Below, piece by piece: positions 19,154 to 27,824 of a stretch of DNA of 64,000 nt (the first letter of the stretch is position 1; the number at the start of each line of letters is the position of its first letter). A program made the position numbers and the translations under genes. The DNA is from Pseudalkalibacillus sp052246725 (lineage in GTDB: Bacteria > Bacillota > Bacilli > Bacillales > Fictibacillaceae). The notes beneath the pieces were generated by a model, which was given only the letters and a program-made list of their open reading frames with translations, searched no databases and was not told the origin of the DNA. Location of the stretch: NCBI GenBank assembly GCA_052246725.1, contig JBQQCL010000007.1. One strand, 5' to 3'.

Positions 19154-19240
19154 TTTGAAGAAAGTATAAAATACTTTCTTCAATCTGAGCGCAACTAAGG
19201 CATAGCCGGCGCTAAGGCTTGGCTTTGCCAAGTTTTCTTT
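19154..19240 (+). repeat. AT-rich MITE-like repeat between yqhR and aroQ
   Basis: TTGAAGAAAGTATAAA to AAGTTTTCTTT, containing GGCTTGGCTTTGCCAAG. A short hairpin just before it (TGTTCCGTGGAACA, about 19128-19141) followed by TTCTGTTTTTC could terminate yqhR. Confidence 0.75.
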
Positions 19241-19327
19241 ATTGCTTTTAAAAGAAAGCGTAATCAGAACAGCCAGATTTATATCCTCATCAAAGACTCC
19301 TATTTCGGTAAAGGAGAGAATTACATA

Positions 19328-19771
19328 ATGAGAATAATGGTGTTGAACGGTCCTAACCTTAATCGCTTAGGCAAACGTGAACCGGAAATTTATGGGCAGG
19401 AGACCTTGGAGCAAATCATGAGTGATCTCCAATCGACAGCGAAGAAAAACGGATGTGAAATTGACTATCGGCAATCCAATCATGAAGGGGACCTGATCGA
19501 CTGGATTCATGAATCAGTTGACGAGTACAACGGGTTGATTCTCAATCCAGGCGCATTTACGCATTACAGTTATGCCATAAGAGATGCGATCGCAAGTGTC
19601 GAGATACCAGCAGTAGAAGTTCACTTATCCAATATATATGCACGTGAATCTTTCAGGCATACGTCTGTCATTGCAGAAGTTGCCATCGGACAGGTCTCCG
19701 GTTTCGGCAGTGCGGGGTATGGACTTGCATTAAAAGGACTTTTACAATATTTAGAGGGGGAAGAAAATTGA
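19328..19771 (+). CDS. aroQ: 3-dehydroquinate dehydratase, type II
   Basis: A 147-residue type II dehydroquinase of the shikimate pathway, normally a cytoplasmic dodecamer. The N-terminal MRIMVLNGPNLNRLGKREPEIYG carries the catalytic tyrosine region. NPGAFTHYSYAIRDAI and the histidine motif VEVHLSNIYARESFRH complete the active site. AAAGGAGAG precedes the start. The TTG of papA overlaps its stop, so the two form an operon. Other shikimate genes are elsewhere, as in B. subtilis, where this gene is yqhS. Confidence 0.97.
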   Translation: MRIMVLNGPNLNRLGKREPEIYGQETLEQIMSDLQSTAKKNGCEIDYRQSNHEGDLIDWIHESVDEYNGLILNPGAFTHYSYAIRDAIASVEIPAVEVHLSNIYARESFRHTSVIAEVAIGQVSGFGSAGYGLALKGLLQYLEGEEN

Positions 19772-20835
19772 ATCGAATCGAACGTTTAAGAGGATTATTC
19801 AGTGAATATGGAATTGACGGTATGCTGATTACAAGTGCGAGTAACCGCCGTTATATCAGCCAGTTTACAGGTTCTTCGGGTGTTGTGCTGATTTCTGGTG
19901 CAGAAGCGAAGTTGATTACGGATTTCAGGTATATCGATCAAGCGAACGAGCAAGCCAGAGGATATGAAATCGTCAAACATACAGCGATGATTCCTGATGA
20001 AGTTGCTGTTCAGGCGAAGAAAATGGGCATCACGAAGCTGGGATTCGAACAAGATCATCTTACATATGCTGTACACCAGGCTTATAATGAAAAAGTGCAA
20101 GGCGAACTCGTACCTGTCTCAGGAATGGTAGAAAAATTACGTCTGGTAAAAGATGAAGACGAATTGAAAATATTAAAAGAAGCGGCTGAGCTTGCTGATA
20201 AGACTTTTGAACATATTTTGACTTTTATAAAACCGGGCATGAGAGAAATTGACGTTTCGAATGAGCTTGAATTTTTCATGAGAAAAAATGGAGCAACCTC
20301 GTCTTCATTTGATATTATTGTAGCATCAGGAGTACGTTCATCTTTACCACATGGTGTCGCCACTGAAAAAGTGATTGAAAAGGGTGACATGGTCACACTA
20401 GACTTCGGAGCCCTTTACAAAGGATACTGTTCTGACATCACTCGTACGATTGCAGTTGGAGAACCAAGTGATAAAATGAAGGACATCCATCAGATCGTCC
20501 TTGACGCACAGTTGAGAGGATTAGAAGGCTTGAAACCGGGTATGACTGGTAAAGAAGCGGATGCACTGACCAGAGATTACATCAAAGAAAAGGGATATGG
20601 TGAAAACTTCGGCCATTCGACTGGACACGGAATCGGATTGGATGTGCACGAAGGACCAGGACTTTCCTTTAAGGTGGATACAGTTCTCAAGCCTGGCATG
20701 GTCGTAACAGTTGAGCCTGGGATCTATGTATCTGGACTTGGCGGAGTACGGATTGAAGACGATGTCGTCATTACCGAAACTGGCTGTGAAAAATTATCAA
20801 CATCATCAAAAGAATTATTCATCATTGGTGAGTAA
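19768..20835 (+). CDS. papA: Xaa-Pro dipeptidase (M24 family)
   Basis: 355 residues with a creatinase-like N-terminal domain and a C-terminal pita-bread metallopeptidase domain. Metal-binding segments are TLDFGALYKGYCSDITRT, STGHGIGLDVHEGP and VVTVEPGIYV. It cleaves X-Pro dipeptides in the cytoplasm. TTG 19768 has GAGGGGG 8 nt upstream and overlaps the aroQ stop. It stands directly before efp, and this link of a proline peptidase with the factor for polyproline translation is conserved in Bacillus. Confidence 0.95.
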   Translation: MNRIERLRGLFSEYGIDGMLITSASNRRYISQFTGSSGVVLISGAEAKLITDFRYIDQANEQARGYEIVKHTAMIPDEVAVQAKKMGITKLGFEQDHLTYAVHQAYNEKVQGELVPVSGMVEKLRLVKDEDELKILKEAAELADKTFEHILTFIKPGMREIDVSNELEFFMRKNGATSSSFDIIVASGVRSSLPHGVATEKVIEKGDMVTLDFGALYKGYCSDITRTIAVGEPSDKMKDIHQIVLDAQLRGLEGLKPGMTGKEADALTRDYIKEKGYGENFGHSTGHGIGLDVHEGPGLSFKVDTVLKPGMVVTVEPGIYVSGLGGVRIEDDVVITETGCEKLSTSSKELFIIGE

Positions 20836-20854
20836 AAAAACAGGAGGACACGAA

Positions 20855-21412
20855 ATGATTTCAGTAAACGATTTTAAAACCGGATTGACAATAGAAGTGG
20901 ACGGAGGAATTTGGACTGTTCTTGACTTCCAACACGTAAAACCTGGTAAAGGGGCTGCATTCGTACGTTCAAAACTTCGTAACTTGCGTACTGGAGCAAT
21001 TCAGGAGAAAACATTCCGTGGCGGAGAAAAAGTAGCAAAAGCCCATATCGATAATCGTCGTATGCAGTACCTGTATTCTTCTGGTGATGTCCACACGTTC
21101 ATGGACAATGAAACATATGAGCAGCTTGAACTTCAGACATCTCAAATCGAAGAAGAGCTTAAGTATCTTCTTGAAAACATGACGGTTCAAGTGCAAATGT
21201 ATCAAAGTGAAACAATTGGTGTAGAACTTCCGAACACAGTCGAGTTGGAAGTAACAGAAACAGAACCTGGAATCAAAGGGGATACAGCATCTGGTGGAAC
21301 GAAGCCTGCTACCCTGCAAACAGGTCTTACTGTACAGGTGCCATTCTTCATCAATGAAGGTGACGTACTGATCATCGATACCCGTACTGGAGATTATGTA
21401 TCGAGAGCATAA
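20855..21412 (+). CDS. efp: Translation elongation factor P
   Basis: A 185-residue three-domain EF-P that rescues ribosomes stalled on consecutive prolines. The tip of the first domain is KPGKGAAF with Lys32 at the position modified in bacteria that modify EF-P. The C-terminal signature ends PFFINEGDVLIIDTRTGDYVSRA. ATG 20855 has AGGAGG upstream; a longer frame reaching into papA is spurious. A strong terminator follows. Confidence 0.97.
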   Translation: MISVNDFKTGLTIEVDGGIWTVLDFQHVKPGKGAAFVRSKLRNLRTGAIQEKTFRGGEKVAKAHIDNRRMQYLYSSGDVHTFMDNETYEQLELQTSQIEEELKYLLENMTVQVQMYQSETIGVELPNTVELEVTETEPGIKGDTASGGTKPATLQTGLTVQVPFFINEGDVLIIDTRTGDYVSRA

Positions 21413-21435
21413 CCACATTATTCTATAATAGATTA

Positions 21436-21486
21436 CGAAAAAAGACCGACCCACACCCAATACGGTGGAGGGTCGGTCTTTTTTAC
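21436..21486 (+). terminator. Terminator of efp
   Basis: AAAAAGACCGACCC / GGGTCGGTCTTTTTT stem, one of the strongest hairpins in the window. Confidence 0.92.
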
Positions 21487-21757
21487 ATTTAAAGAAAGTA
21501 TAAATACTTTATTCAATACAGGGCAACTAAAGCTCAGCATAATTTTTAGGTTGTAGAGATAATTTTATAATTATAATGTAGCTCTTTGGTTCCGAGTTGT
21601 AGAGATAAATAGTTGAGCCACAACCATTGCTCTTTGTTTGAGAGGACTCTTGTGCTTAATACATGCAAAAATAGCTAATTATTCAAAGTATATACCTAAA
21701 AATCAGTCTACTTCTTCACTTTCCAACATAGGTTGTACAAAAAAAGTGGAGGAAATC
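21487..21757 (+). repeat. Truncated AT-rich repeat and gene-free stretch before yqhV
   Basis: 21487-21540 is a left half of the AT-rich element, ending after AAAGCTCAGC. The rest has two copies of GTTGTAGAGATAA (about 21550 and 21596) and a TATAAT (about 21570), but no convincing gene; long frames extend into it only because stops are lacking. Confidence 0.55.
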
Positions 21758-22039
21758 ATGAAGGAACTCTTAAATCACTTAGACCCTACAGTACTGAATA
21801 TGGCTGGATTGCGGCTTTTGTCTGCCACCTTTGAGCTTACGGCTGTTTTCTTGATGCTCTATTTCAATTCAATACAAAAGGCGGTCGTCGTCAATGCTTC
21901 TCTCGCCTTCGTCGGTCCTGTTATTTTCATTTTTACGATGGCTTTAGGATTGATGGGGATTGCGGGCGATCTGTCTTTTAGTAAATTAGCCCTTATCGGG
22001 ATCGGCGTAGGATTGATTTTGATAGGGGTTTTGAAATGA
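21758..22039 (+). CDS. yqhV: YqhV, DUF2619 membrane protein
   Basis: 93 residues, nearly all hydrophobic, with three membrane segments (about 15-36, 42-65, 74-92). ATG 21758 has GTGGAGG 7 nt upstream; an earlier start would add an unrelated hydrophilic leader. Family and position just before spoIIIAA match B. subtilis yqhV. Function is unknown; proximity to spoIIIA does not prove a sporulation role. Confidence 0.85.
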   Translation: MKELLNHLDPTVLNMAGLRLLSATFELTAVFLMLYFNSIQKAVVVNASLAFVGPVIFIFTMALGLMGIAGDLSFSKLALIGIGVGLILIGVLK

Positions 22040-22057
22040 TCTCTTTCCTCCAACAAT

Positions 22058-22087
22058 GTCATAAAACAGCTTGTTCAGCCATACATT
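22058..22087 (+). promoter_or_regulatory. Sigma-E-type promoter of the spoIIIA operon
   Basis: GTCATAAA (22058-22065), a 14-nt spacer, then CATACATT (22080-22087) closely match the sigma-E consensus (-35 TCATATT-like, -10 CATACANT). The spoIIIA operon is expressed under sigma-E in the mother cell of B. subtilis, and this is the only good match upstream of spoIIIAA. Confidence 0.75.
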
Positions 22088-22121
22088 GAGAACAAGCCCA
22101 TAAAAGAAATGGGGATTTACC

Positions 22122-23069
22122 ATGGAAGAAATTCTCGATATGTTACCAGACTCATTACGAGATCTCCTCCGCCCATATTTAACTGACTCAAAAATGGCGG
22201 TGGAGGAAGTAAGAGTGCGTCTGAACCGTCCGCTTGAAATCATTTGTGGAGGCCATCCTACGTATCTCGAAAACAGTCGTGGAGGTCCCTATATCGTGAC
22301 ACTTCAGGATGGGATTCAGCTTATGAACAAGTTAAGTCAATTTTCCTTGTATGCGTTTGAGGAAGAATTGAAAAGGGGTTACATCACGATCAAAGGCGGT
22401 CACCGTGTCGGTCTTGCCGGTAAGGTCATTACTGAAAAAGGACAAGTCAAAGCGATCAAAGAGGTCAGTTCTTTCAATATCCGTATTGCGCGTCAAAAGA
22501 AAGGGATTGCAGAACCAGTCGCCCCTTTGCTTTTTAATAAAAGGTGGCTGAATACGTTGATCATCGGACCGCCTCAGTCTGGTAAGACAACCTTATTAAG
22601 AGATCTTGCCAGAGTAGCGAGCTCTGGCCTACCCAGCCAGAACATCCCCACCTCCAAGGTTGGAATCGTGGATGAACGTTCCGAAATTGCTGGGTGCATT
22701 AAAGGAGTGCCTCAACATAACCTCGGTCATAGGATTGACGTATTGGATTCGTGCCCGAAAGCAGAAGGGATCATGATGATGATCAGGAGTTTGAGTCCAG
22801 AGGTTATCATCGTTGACGAGATCGGCAGACTGGAAGATTCAGAAGCGATTTTAGAAGCGATGAATGCGGGGGTGCAGATGATCATGACAGCCCATGGTTA
22901 CAGCATCGAAAATGTTTTGAAGCGTCCTACGATCAAAAGGCTGTTAGATATTCAATTGTTCGATCGTTTTGTGGAGATGTCCCGCCATAGCGGTTCCAAT
23001 CGGATAAAGAAGATACGAGACAGCGAGTTCAAGGTACTCGACTTTCAAATGGAGCAGGCACTCTCATGA
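22122..23069 (+). CDS. spoIIIAA: Stage III sporulation ATPase SpoIIIAA
   Basis: A 315-residue cytoplasmic ATPase of the mother-cell feeding-tube complex, related to secretion ATPases (GspE/VirB11). Walker A is GPPQSGKT (149-156); PEVIIVDEIGR is the Walker B region. It is thought to power the SpoIIIA-SpoIIQ channel that connects mother cell and forespore. First gene of eight; its end overlaps spoIIIAB by 4 nt (ATGA). Expression in the mother cell from the sigma-E-like promoter is inferred. Confidence 0.97.
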   Translation: MEEILDMLPDSLRDLLRPYLTDSKMAVEEVRVRLNRPLEIICGGHPTYLENSRGGPYIVTLQDGIQLMNKLSQFSLYAFEEELKRGYITIKGGHRVGLAGKVITEKGQVKAIKEVSSFNIRIARQKKGIAEPVAPLLFNKRWLNTLIIGPPQSGKTTLLRDLARVASSGLPSQNIPTSKVGIVDERSEIAGCIKGVPQHNLGHRIDVLDSCPKAEGIMMMIRSLSPEVIIVDEIGRLEDSEAILEAMNAGVQMIMTAHGYSIENVLKRPTIKRLLDIQLFDRFVEMSRHSGSNRIKKIRDSEFKVLDFQMEQALS

Positions 23070-23578
23070 ATGTCATTGGGGCTGTCTGTATCATACTTGC
23101 AACTACCTGGGCAGGATTCGAATGGGCAAAACGTCTTCAAGAACGTCCGAAACAGTTGAGGCAATTGAAAGTCGCCCTACAATCGCTTGAAGCTGAGATC
23201 GTTTATGGACTTACCCCGCTCTATGAGGCGAGCATAAATCTTTCAAAACAGTTGAAAGCACCACTCTCTCTGTTCTTCGACGAACTGGCGGAGCGATTGT
23301 ACACAGGGCGGTGCACTGTTCAAGAAGCGTGGGAGGAAAGTCTTGAAATCATAAAAAAACATACCGCTTTTCAAAAAGGTGAAATCGAAGTTTTGAAACA
23401 ATTCGGATCAACGTTGGGCAGGCATGACCGTGATCATCAGCAAAAACAAATCCGCTTAACAATCGTTCATTTGGAGCGAGAAGAGAAAGAAGCTGAGGAT
23501 CTGCAGCGTCGATATGAAAACATGGTCAAGAGCCTCGGGGTGTTGATTGGATTATTGATTGTCATATTGCTGATTTAG
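23066..23578 (+). CDS. spoIIIAB: Stage III sporulation protein SpoIIIAB
   Basis: 170 residues with hydrophobic segments at both ends (about 3-20 and 150-168) and an amphipathic helical middle, matching SpoIIIAB, which resembles GspF-like platform components. It is translationally coupled to spoIIIAA. It is an inner-membrane part of the mother-cell side of the SpoIIIA channel. Length agrees with the family. Confidence 0.95.
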   Translation: MNVIGAVCIILATTWAGFEWAKRLQERPKQLRQLKVALQSLEAEIVYGLTPLYEASINLSKQLKAPLSLFFDELAERLYTGRCTVQEAWEESLEIIKKHTAFQKGEIEVLKQFGSTLGRHDRDHQQKQIRLTIVHLEREEKEAEDLQRRYENMVKSLGVLIGLLIVILLI

Positions 23579-23597
23579 TTGGAGAGGAGAAAGCAGA

Positions 23598-23804
23598 ATG
23601 CCTTACGATGTTAACACCATTTTTCAAATAGCTGGAATCGGTATCGTAATCGCCATGTTACATACCGTGTTGAAACAGATGGGAAAAGAGGACATCGCCC
23701 ACTGGATCACATTGATCGGGTTTGTTCTCGTCCTTTTCATCGTCATCACCTTGCTTGATGATCTGTTCCAACAAATAAGAGGTGTGTTCCTCTTCCAGGG
23801 ATGA
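23598..23804 (+). CDS. spoIIIAC: Stage III sporulation protein SpoIIIAC
   Basis: A 68-residue two-helix membrane protein (segments about 8-25 and 38-58), the standard size for SpoIIIAC. GGAGAGGAG precedes the ATG. It is a small membrane component of the SpoIIIA complex in the outer forespore membrane. The spoIIIAD ribosome site GAGGAGGGG begins within its stop codon. Confidence 0.95.
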   Translation: MPYDVNTIFQIAGIGIVIAMLHTVLKQMGKEDIAHWITLIGFVLVLFIVITLLDDLFQQIRGVFLFQG

Positions 23805-24207
23805 GGAGGGGTTTCCAATCGAGATCATCCAGATTGTCGGGTTCTGCTTGATTGCTACATTTCTTACGATTGTCATAAAGGAACAGAAACCTGCCTTCTC
23901 TTTTCTACTCATATTATTTGCCGGTGCAGCGGTTTTCTTGTTTTTGATCGGAAAAATACAAGCGGTCATCATTATGTTAGAACGACTTGCTACGAACGCC
24001 AACCTGAACATGGTATATGTCGAAACGATCTTGAAAATCATCGGAATCGCCTACATTGCAGAATTCGGGGCACAAATCACCCGAGATGCTGGACAAGGCG
24101 CCATGGCAGCGAAAATTGAACTGGCCGGGAAGGTTTTGATTCTTGTAATGGCCATTCCAATCCTCACAGTTTTGATAGAAACAATTATTGATTTCCTGCC
24201 TAGTTAG
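23782..24207 (+). CDS. spoIIIAD: Stage III sporulation protein SpoIIIAD
   Basis: A membrane protein of about 129-141 residues. IEIIQIVGFCLIATFLTIVIKEQKP and NLNMVYVETILKIIGIAYIAEFGAQ are the SpoIIIAD signatures. The start is uncertain. The only canonical in-frame start is GTG 23782, which overlaps spoIIIAC by 23 nt, has no ribosome site and adds a hydrophilic leader. The strong site GAGGAGGGG (23803-23811) instead points 7 nt downstream to an ATC at 23818, close to where B. subtilis SpoIIIAD begins. Noncanonical initiation is possible. Confidence 0.92.
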   Translation: MCSSSRDEEGFPIEIIQIVGFCLIATFLTIVIKEQKPAFSFLLILFAGAAVFLFLIGKIQAVIIMLERLATNANLNMVYVETILKIIGIAYIAEFGAQITRDAGQGAMAAKIELAGKVLILVMAIPILTVLIETIIDFLPS

Positions 24208-24218
24208 GGGTGAATGAC

Positions 24219-25418
24219 ATGCCAAACAACTTACGGTTGAAGCTGTTAATGGTCATCGTTATGGCGGTCATTTTTTTAATAGATTTTGGACAACCCTCCA
24301 TTCATGTCAGTGCCCAAACGACTGACAAAGAACAGATTGAGAGAAGTCTGAAGGTTGAAGATGAACACCTTGATGACATTCGTGAATACTGGAACAAAAT
24401 CCGCAGCGAATATGGCGGTTTCCTGCCAGAAAGCCAGAAAGGAAGCATTCTTGAATTTATCCAAAGTGATCAAGATTTTTCATTGAAGGAATGGGCTGTA
24501 GGACTGCTTAAATATTTATTTCATGAAATCCTCACAAATGGAAAACTCCTTGGGATGCTGATCATGCTGACGGTATTCAGCATGCTGCTGCAGACAATGC
24601 AAAATGCATTCGAAAATCAAGCGGTTAGTAAAGTTGCTTATGGAATCGTTTATATGGTTTTGATTGTCATAGCACTGAACAGTTTTCACGTCGCAGCAGA
24701 TTATACCATCGATGCGATCCGGAACATGAATTCGTTCATCATTGCACTTATTCCATTATTACTAGCTTTAATGGCCACGACCGGCAGTATTGCATCGGTT
24801 GCATTCTTTCATCCTTTCATCATTTTCCTTGTAAATACAAGCGGGATGCTCATCCAGCATTTTGTTCTTCCCCTTCTGCTGCTTTCTGCGTTGCTTAGTA
24901 TCGTCAGTACGTTGACCGACCATTACAAAGTCACTCAGCTTGCCAATCTATTACGCGGTGTAGCAATTGGTGTCATGCTCGTATTTTTTACTGTATTTCT
25001 TGGTGTCATAAGTGTTCAAGGAGCGACTGCTGCTGTTGCAGACGGTGTCGCGATCCGGACAGCGAAATTCATCACAGGCAACTTCATCCCAATCATCGGC
25101 CGTATGTTTACAGATGCAACGGATACAGTCTTAAGTGCTTCATTATTACTCAAAAACACAGTCGGTATTGCTGGAGTCGTTATTTTGATCTTATTATGCG
25201 CATTTCCAGCTCTTAAGATCTTGTCACTTGTATTGATCTATCAGATCGCTGCTGCTGTTTTGCAACCGCTTGGAGGCGGTCCGATCATCCAATGTCTAAC
25301 GATCATCAGTAAAAATGTCATGTTCATTTTCGCGGCGCTTTCCATCGTATGTTTCATGTTCTTCCTGGCGGTGACGATGATGATTGCTGCAGGAAATCTC
25401 ACCTTGATGATGAGATGA
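24219..25418 (+). CDS. spoIIIAE: Stage III sporulation protein SpoIIIAE
   Basis: 399 residues: signal sequence (about 5-27), an extracytoplasmic helical region to about 100, then some seven or eight membrane segments to the C-terminus. This is the polytopic SpoIIIAE channel component. ATG 24219 is preferred over GTG 24210 because TTAGGGG lies about 9 nt before it. Followed after 18 nt by spoIIIAF. Confidence 0.95.
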   Translation: MPNNLRLKLLMVIVMAVIFLIDFGQPSIHVSAQTTDKEQIERSLKVEDEHLDDIREYWNKIRSEYGGFLPESQKGSILEFIQSDQDFSLKEWAVGLLKYLFHEILTNGKLLGMLIMLTVFSMLLQTMQNAFENQAVSKVAYGIVYMVLIVIALNSFHVAADYTIDAIRNMNSFIIALIPLLLALMATTGSIASVAFFHPFIIFLVNTSGMLIQHFVLPLLLLSALLSIVSTLTDHYKVTQLANLLRGVAIGVMLVFFTVFLGVISVQGATAAVADGVAIRTAKFITGNFIPIIGRMFTDATDTVLSASLLLKNTVGIAGVVILILLCAFPALKILSLVLIYQIAAAVLQPLGGGPIIQCLTIISKNVMFIFAALSIVCFMFFLAVTMMIAAGNLTLMMR

Positions 25419-25436
25419 GCGAGGAGGAGAGTCACG

Positions 25437-26048
25437 GTGTCATTTATATATGAATGGGTGACAAACATCATTCTGATCATCCTGTTAGCGACAATTCTGG
25501 AATTGTTGTTGCCATCAAATGCGTTTCAAAAATACGTGAAAGTCGTGATCGGACTGCTCCTGATCATTGCGATCCTGAATCCTATGATCAAAATGTTCTC
25601 CGTCGATCTCAATCAAGAGTTGGCTACATTCGCCAATAATGAGGCCATTATTAAAGATAGTGAAATGAAAAATTTGATAGAAAACAAGAAAAGTGAAATA
25701 CAAGCCTCACAAGATGCATATATTTTAGAACAAATGGCTGTCCTACTACATCAAAAGGTAGAAGATAAGCTTGCAGAACAATACCAGAAACGATTAAAGG
25801 ATGTGGTGTTACAAGAAAAAACCCAAAATGGTTCAGAAGAAAATCAGTGGATCATCCATGCCACATTAGAAAGTCAGTCGACAGATGAAGATTCAATCGA
25901 GGCCATCCAAGAGGTGACGATCGATTCCTCATCCCGGATAGAACCGACTGAAGAATCGGCTGACATGAAAGAAATCAAAGCATTCCTTTCAAAAGAGTGG
26001 GAGGTGTCTCCGGATCAAATCGTACTTGTAGAGGAAGGAGGATCGTAA
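25437..26048 (+). CDS. spoIIIAF: Stage III sporulation protein SpoIIIAF
   Basis: 203 residues, with two N-terminal membrane segments (about 5-22 and 34-52) and a soluble C-terminal domain of the ring-forming type found in SpoIIIAF. GTG start with GAGGAGGAGA upstream. The soluble part should lie in the space between mother cell and forespore membranes. Confidence 0.94.
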   Translation: MSFIYEWVTNIILIILLATILELLLPSNAFQKYVKVVIGLLLIIAILNPMIKMFSVDLNQELATFANNEAIIKDSEMKNLIENKKSEIQASQDAYILEQMAVLLHQKVEDKLAEQYQKRLKDVVLQEKTQNGSEENQWIIHATLESQSTDEDSIEAIQEVTIDSSSRIEPTEESADMKEIKAFLSKEWEVSPDQIVLVEEGGS

Positions 26049-26054
26049 TGAAAC

Positions 26055-26705
26055 ATGTCTGATGAAAAGAAACAGAATGACTGGCTGAAATCGCTTCTGA
26101 AACCGGACAAACAAGGTAAAAGAATGAATCGCAAATCCCAATACATCCTACTTATACTGGGTTTCGGGATAGCGATGATGCTGATCCAAAACTTGATCAG
26201 TACTCCAGATTCCACTCCAACAATGAATTCCGCAACAGAAGACGAGGAATCCAAAGAGACATTCTCTATTAAAAAATCAGACGATCCTTCATCAATAAGA
26301 GAGATGGAAGAGCATTACGGAAACCAGCTAAAGGAAATCCTTGATGAAATGATGGGGGTCCAGGATACAAGCGTGATGGTCTTTCTAGACTCAACCTCTA
26401 AGACAATTTATGAAAAGGATATTACCAAAAAAGATTCCACTACTGATGAAACTGACCAACATGGGGGTAAGCGTAAAACCACAGACCTTCAAACGGATGA
26501 AAAAGTCATCATCATCCAGGGAGAAAAAGGCGAGCAACCGATTATCGTCACTACAGAAAAGCCGGAGGTGAGGGGCGTACTTATTTTAGCAGATGGAGCT
26601 CAGAACATGAAGGTGAAAACTTGGATTATCGAAGCGGTTTCCAGGGTGCTTGATGTACCTAGTCATAAAGTGAGTGTAGGACCGAAAAAGCAGAAGGGGG
26701 AATAA
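26055..26705 (+). CDS. spoIIIAG: Stage III sporulation protein SpoIIIAG
   Basis: 216 residues with one membrane segment (about 30-50) and an extracytoplasmic region. In B. subtilis this forms a large 30-subunit ring between the two membranes. RGVLILADGAQNMKVKTWIIEAVSRVLDVPSHKVSVGPKK is the conserved C-terminal ring fold. ATG 26055 follows a short decoy ATG at 26048 that meets a stop after four codons. Confidence 0.94.
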   Translation: MSDEKKQNDWLKSLLKPDKQGKRMNRKSQYILLILGFGIAMMLIQNLISTPDSTPTMNSATEDEESKETFSIKKSDDPSSIREMEEHYGNQLKEILDEMMGVQDTSVMVFLDSTSKTIYEKDITKKDSTTDETDQHGGKRKTTDLQTDEKVIIIQGEKGEQPIIVTTEKPEVRGVLILADGAQNMKVKTWIIEAVSRVLDVPSHKVSVGPKKQKGE

Positions 26706-26708
26706 GGA

Positions 26709-27242
26709 ATGTTATTGAAAAAACAAACGGTTTGGTTATTAACGATGTTGAGTTTGATTATCGTGTTATCGGTGTATTACATCACAACACCAGAACAATC
26801 GCCAACTGACCTTGCTGCACAGGATGAGGATAAAAAAGAAAGTGCAGAAGAAACCAATGGCAAGTCTGTTGTCACTGAGGTGGACAGTGATGAAATGTTC
26901 ACAGAGCTTCGTATGAAAATCCAGGATAAGCGTTCAGAGCTACAAGCAAAATACAATGAAGTTCTGGCTTCCACAAGTGTTTCAGCAGAAGTCCAGTCAC
27001 AAGCTTTAAGCCAGTTGGAGGAATTACAGGAACTGGGCATGAAGGAAGATACCCTCGAAACATTGATCAAGAGTATGGGGTATGAAGATGTATTGGTGAA
27101 TACAATGGATTCTGAAGTTCAGATCATCGTCCGCGCTGATGAAGAACTAAGCAAAAGTGAAGCGAACGCAATCATGCGTAAAGCCCAAGAACAACTTGGC
27201 GACAAGCATGTAGCTGTCCAATTCCAAGTAGCAAAAAAATGA
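26709..27242 (+). CDS. spoIIIAH: Stage III sporulation protein SpoIIIAH
   Basis: 177 residues with an N-terminal membrane anchor (about 8-25), an acidic linker, and the C-terminal ring-building domain (about 110-177) that in B. subtilis binds forespore SpoIIQ across the septum. It is shorter than B. subtilis SpoIIIAH (218), with the difference in the linker. Last gene of the operon, followed by a terminator. Confidence 0.94.
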   Translation: MLLKKQTVWLLTMLSLIIVLSVYYITTPEQSPTDLAAQDEDKKESAEETNGKSVVTEVDSDEMFTELRMKIQDKRSELQAKYNEVLASTSVSAEVQSQALSQLEELQELGMKEDTLETLIKSMGYEDVLVNTMDSEVQIIVRADEELSKSEANAIMRKAQEQLGDKHVAVQFQVAKK

Positions 27243-27253
27243 TTATAGGTCGA

Positions 27254-27290
27254 TAGAAGAGGCAGTCCTAAAGGGCTGTCTTTTTATTAG
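27254..27290 (+). terminator. Terminator of the spoIIIA operon
   Basis: AGGCAGTCCT / AGGGCTGTCT stem around AA, then TTTTTATT. Confidence 0.8.
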
Positions 27291-27294
27291 GCTG

Positions 27295-27530
27295 TATTCG
27301 CAAACGTTGTTGCTCTTGCACTTAAAGAAAGTATAAAATACTTTCTTCAGTATAAGGGCAACTAAGGCTCGACCTACAAAAGGCTTGGTCTCGCCAAGTT
27401 TTCTTTAAAAGTCGTTGATTTCCGCTCCAGGATGCTTGCTTTCCGCGGGGCGTGGGGTGAGCCCACTCGTCGCATGCCTTGCGAGAAGATTATTCAGGTA
27501 GTAGGCACGCTGATCCCGCAGGAGTGTTGT
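27295..27530 (+). repeat. AT-rich plus truncated GC-rich repeat
   Basis: 27322-27408 is a full AT-rich element. It is joined to a GC-rich element (27412-27525) containing GCTCCAGGATGCTTGCTTTCCGCGGGGCG, which breaks off after CCCGCAGG. The order and orientation match the block at 15372. From 27531 to 27755 there is only A+T-rich sequence without a gene. Confidence 0.8.
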
Positions 27531-27758
27531 GAATTTCGTATAAAAATCAACTACGAAAATTAAGAAAGACTAAATTTAAAAGTTGACGCCAAATAGTTGC
27601 CCAGAAACAGTGAGACAGGGAAAGAAATCACTAATTAAGTTCCCTCATACTCAAAAATCCAAAGGAATTACCCATAAATTTTAATCGGTACCCTCCTCAA
27701 ATGGATTATGATATGATATAAACGAATTAGCACCAGCTCACATAGTAAGGTGATAAAG

Positions 27759-27786
27759 TTTTAGATGTGCTGAATTATGCTATAAT
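27759..27786 (+). promoter_or_regulatory. Candidate accB promoter
   Basis: A perfect -10 TATAAT (27781-27786) lies 38 nt before the accB start, with a weak -35 (TTTTAG, 27759-27764). A second A+T-rich promoter-like stretch, TATGATATGATATAA, lies near 27706. Confidence 0.5.
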
Positions 27787-27824
27787 GAATACAGACTAAT
27801 AGACACACTGAAGGAGTGGAAAGA

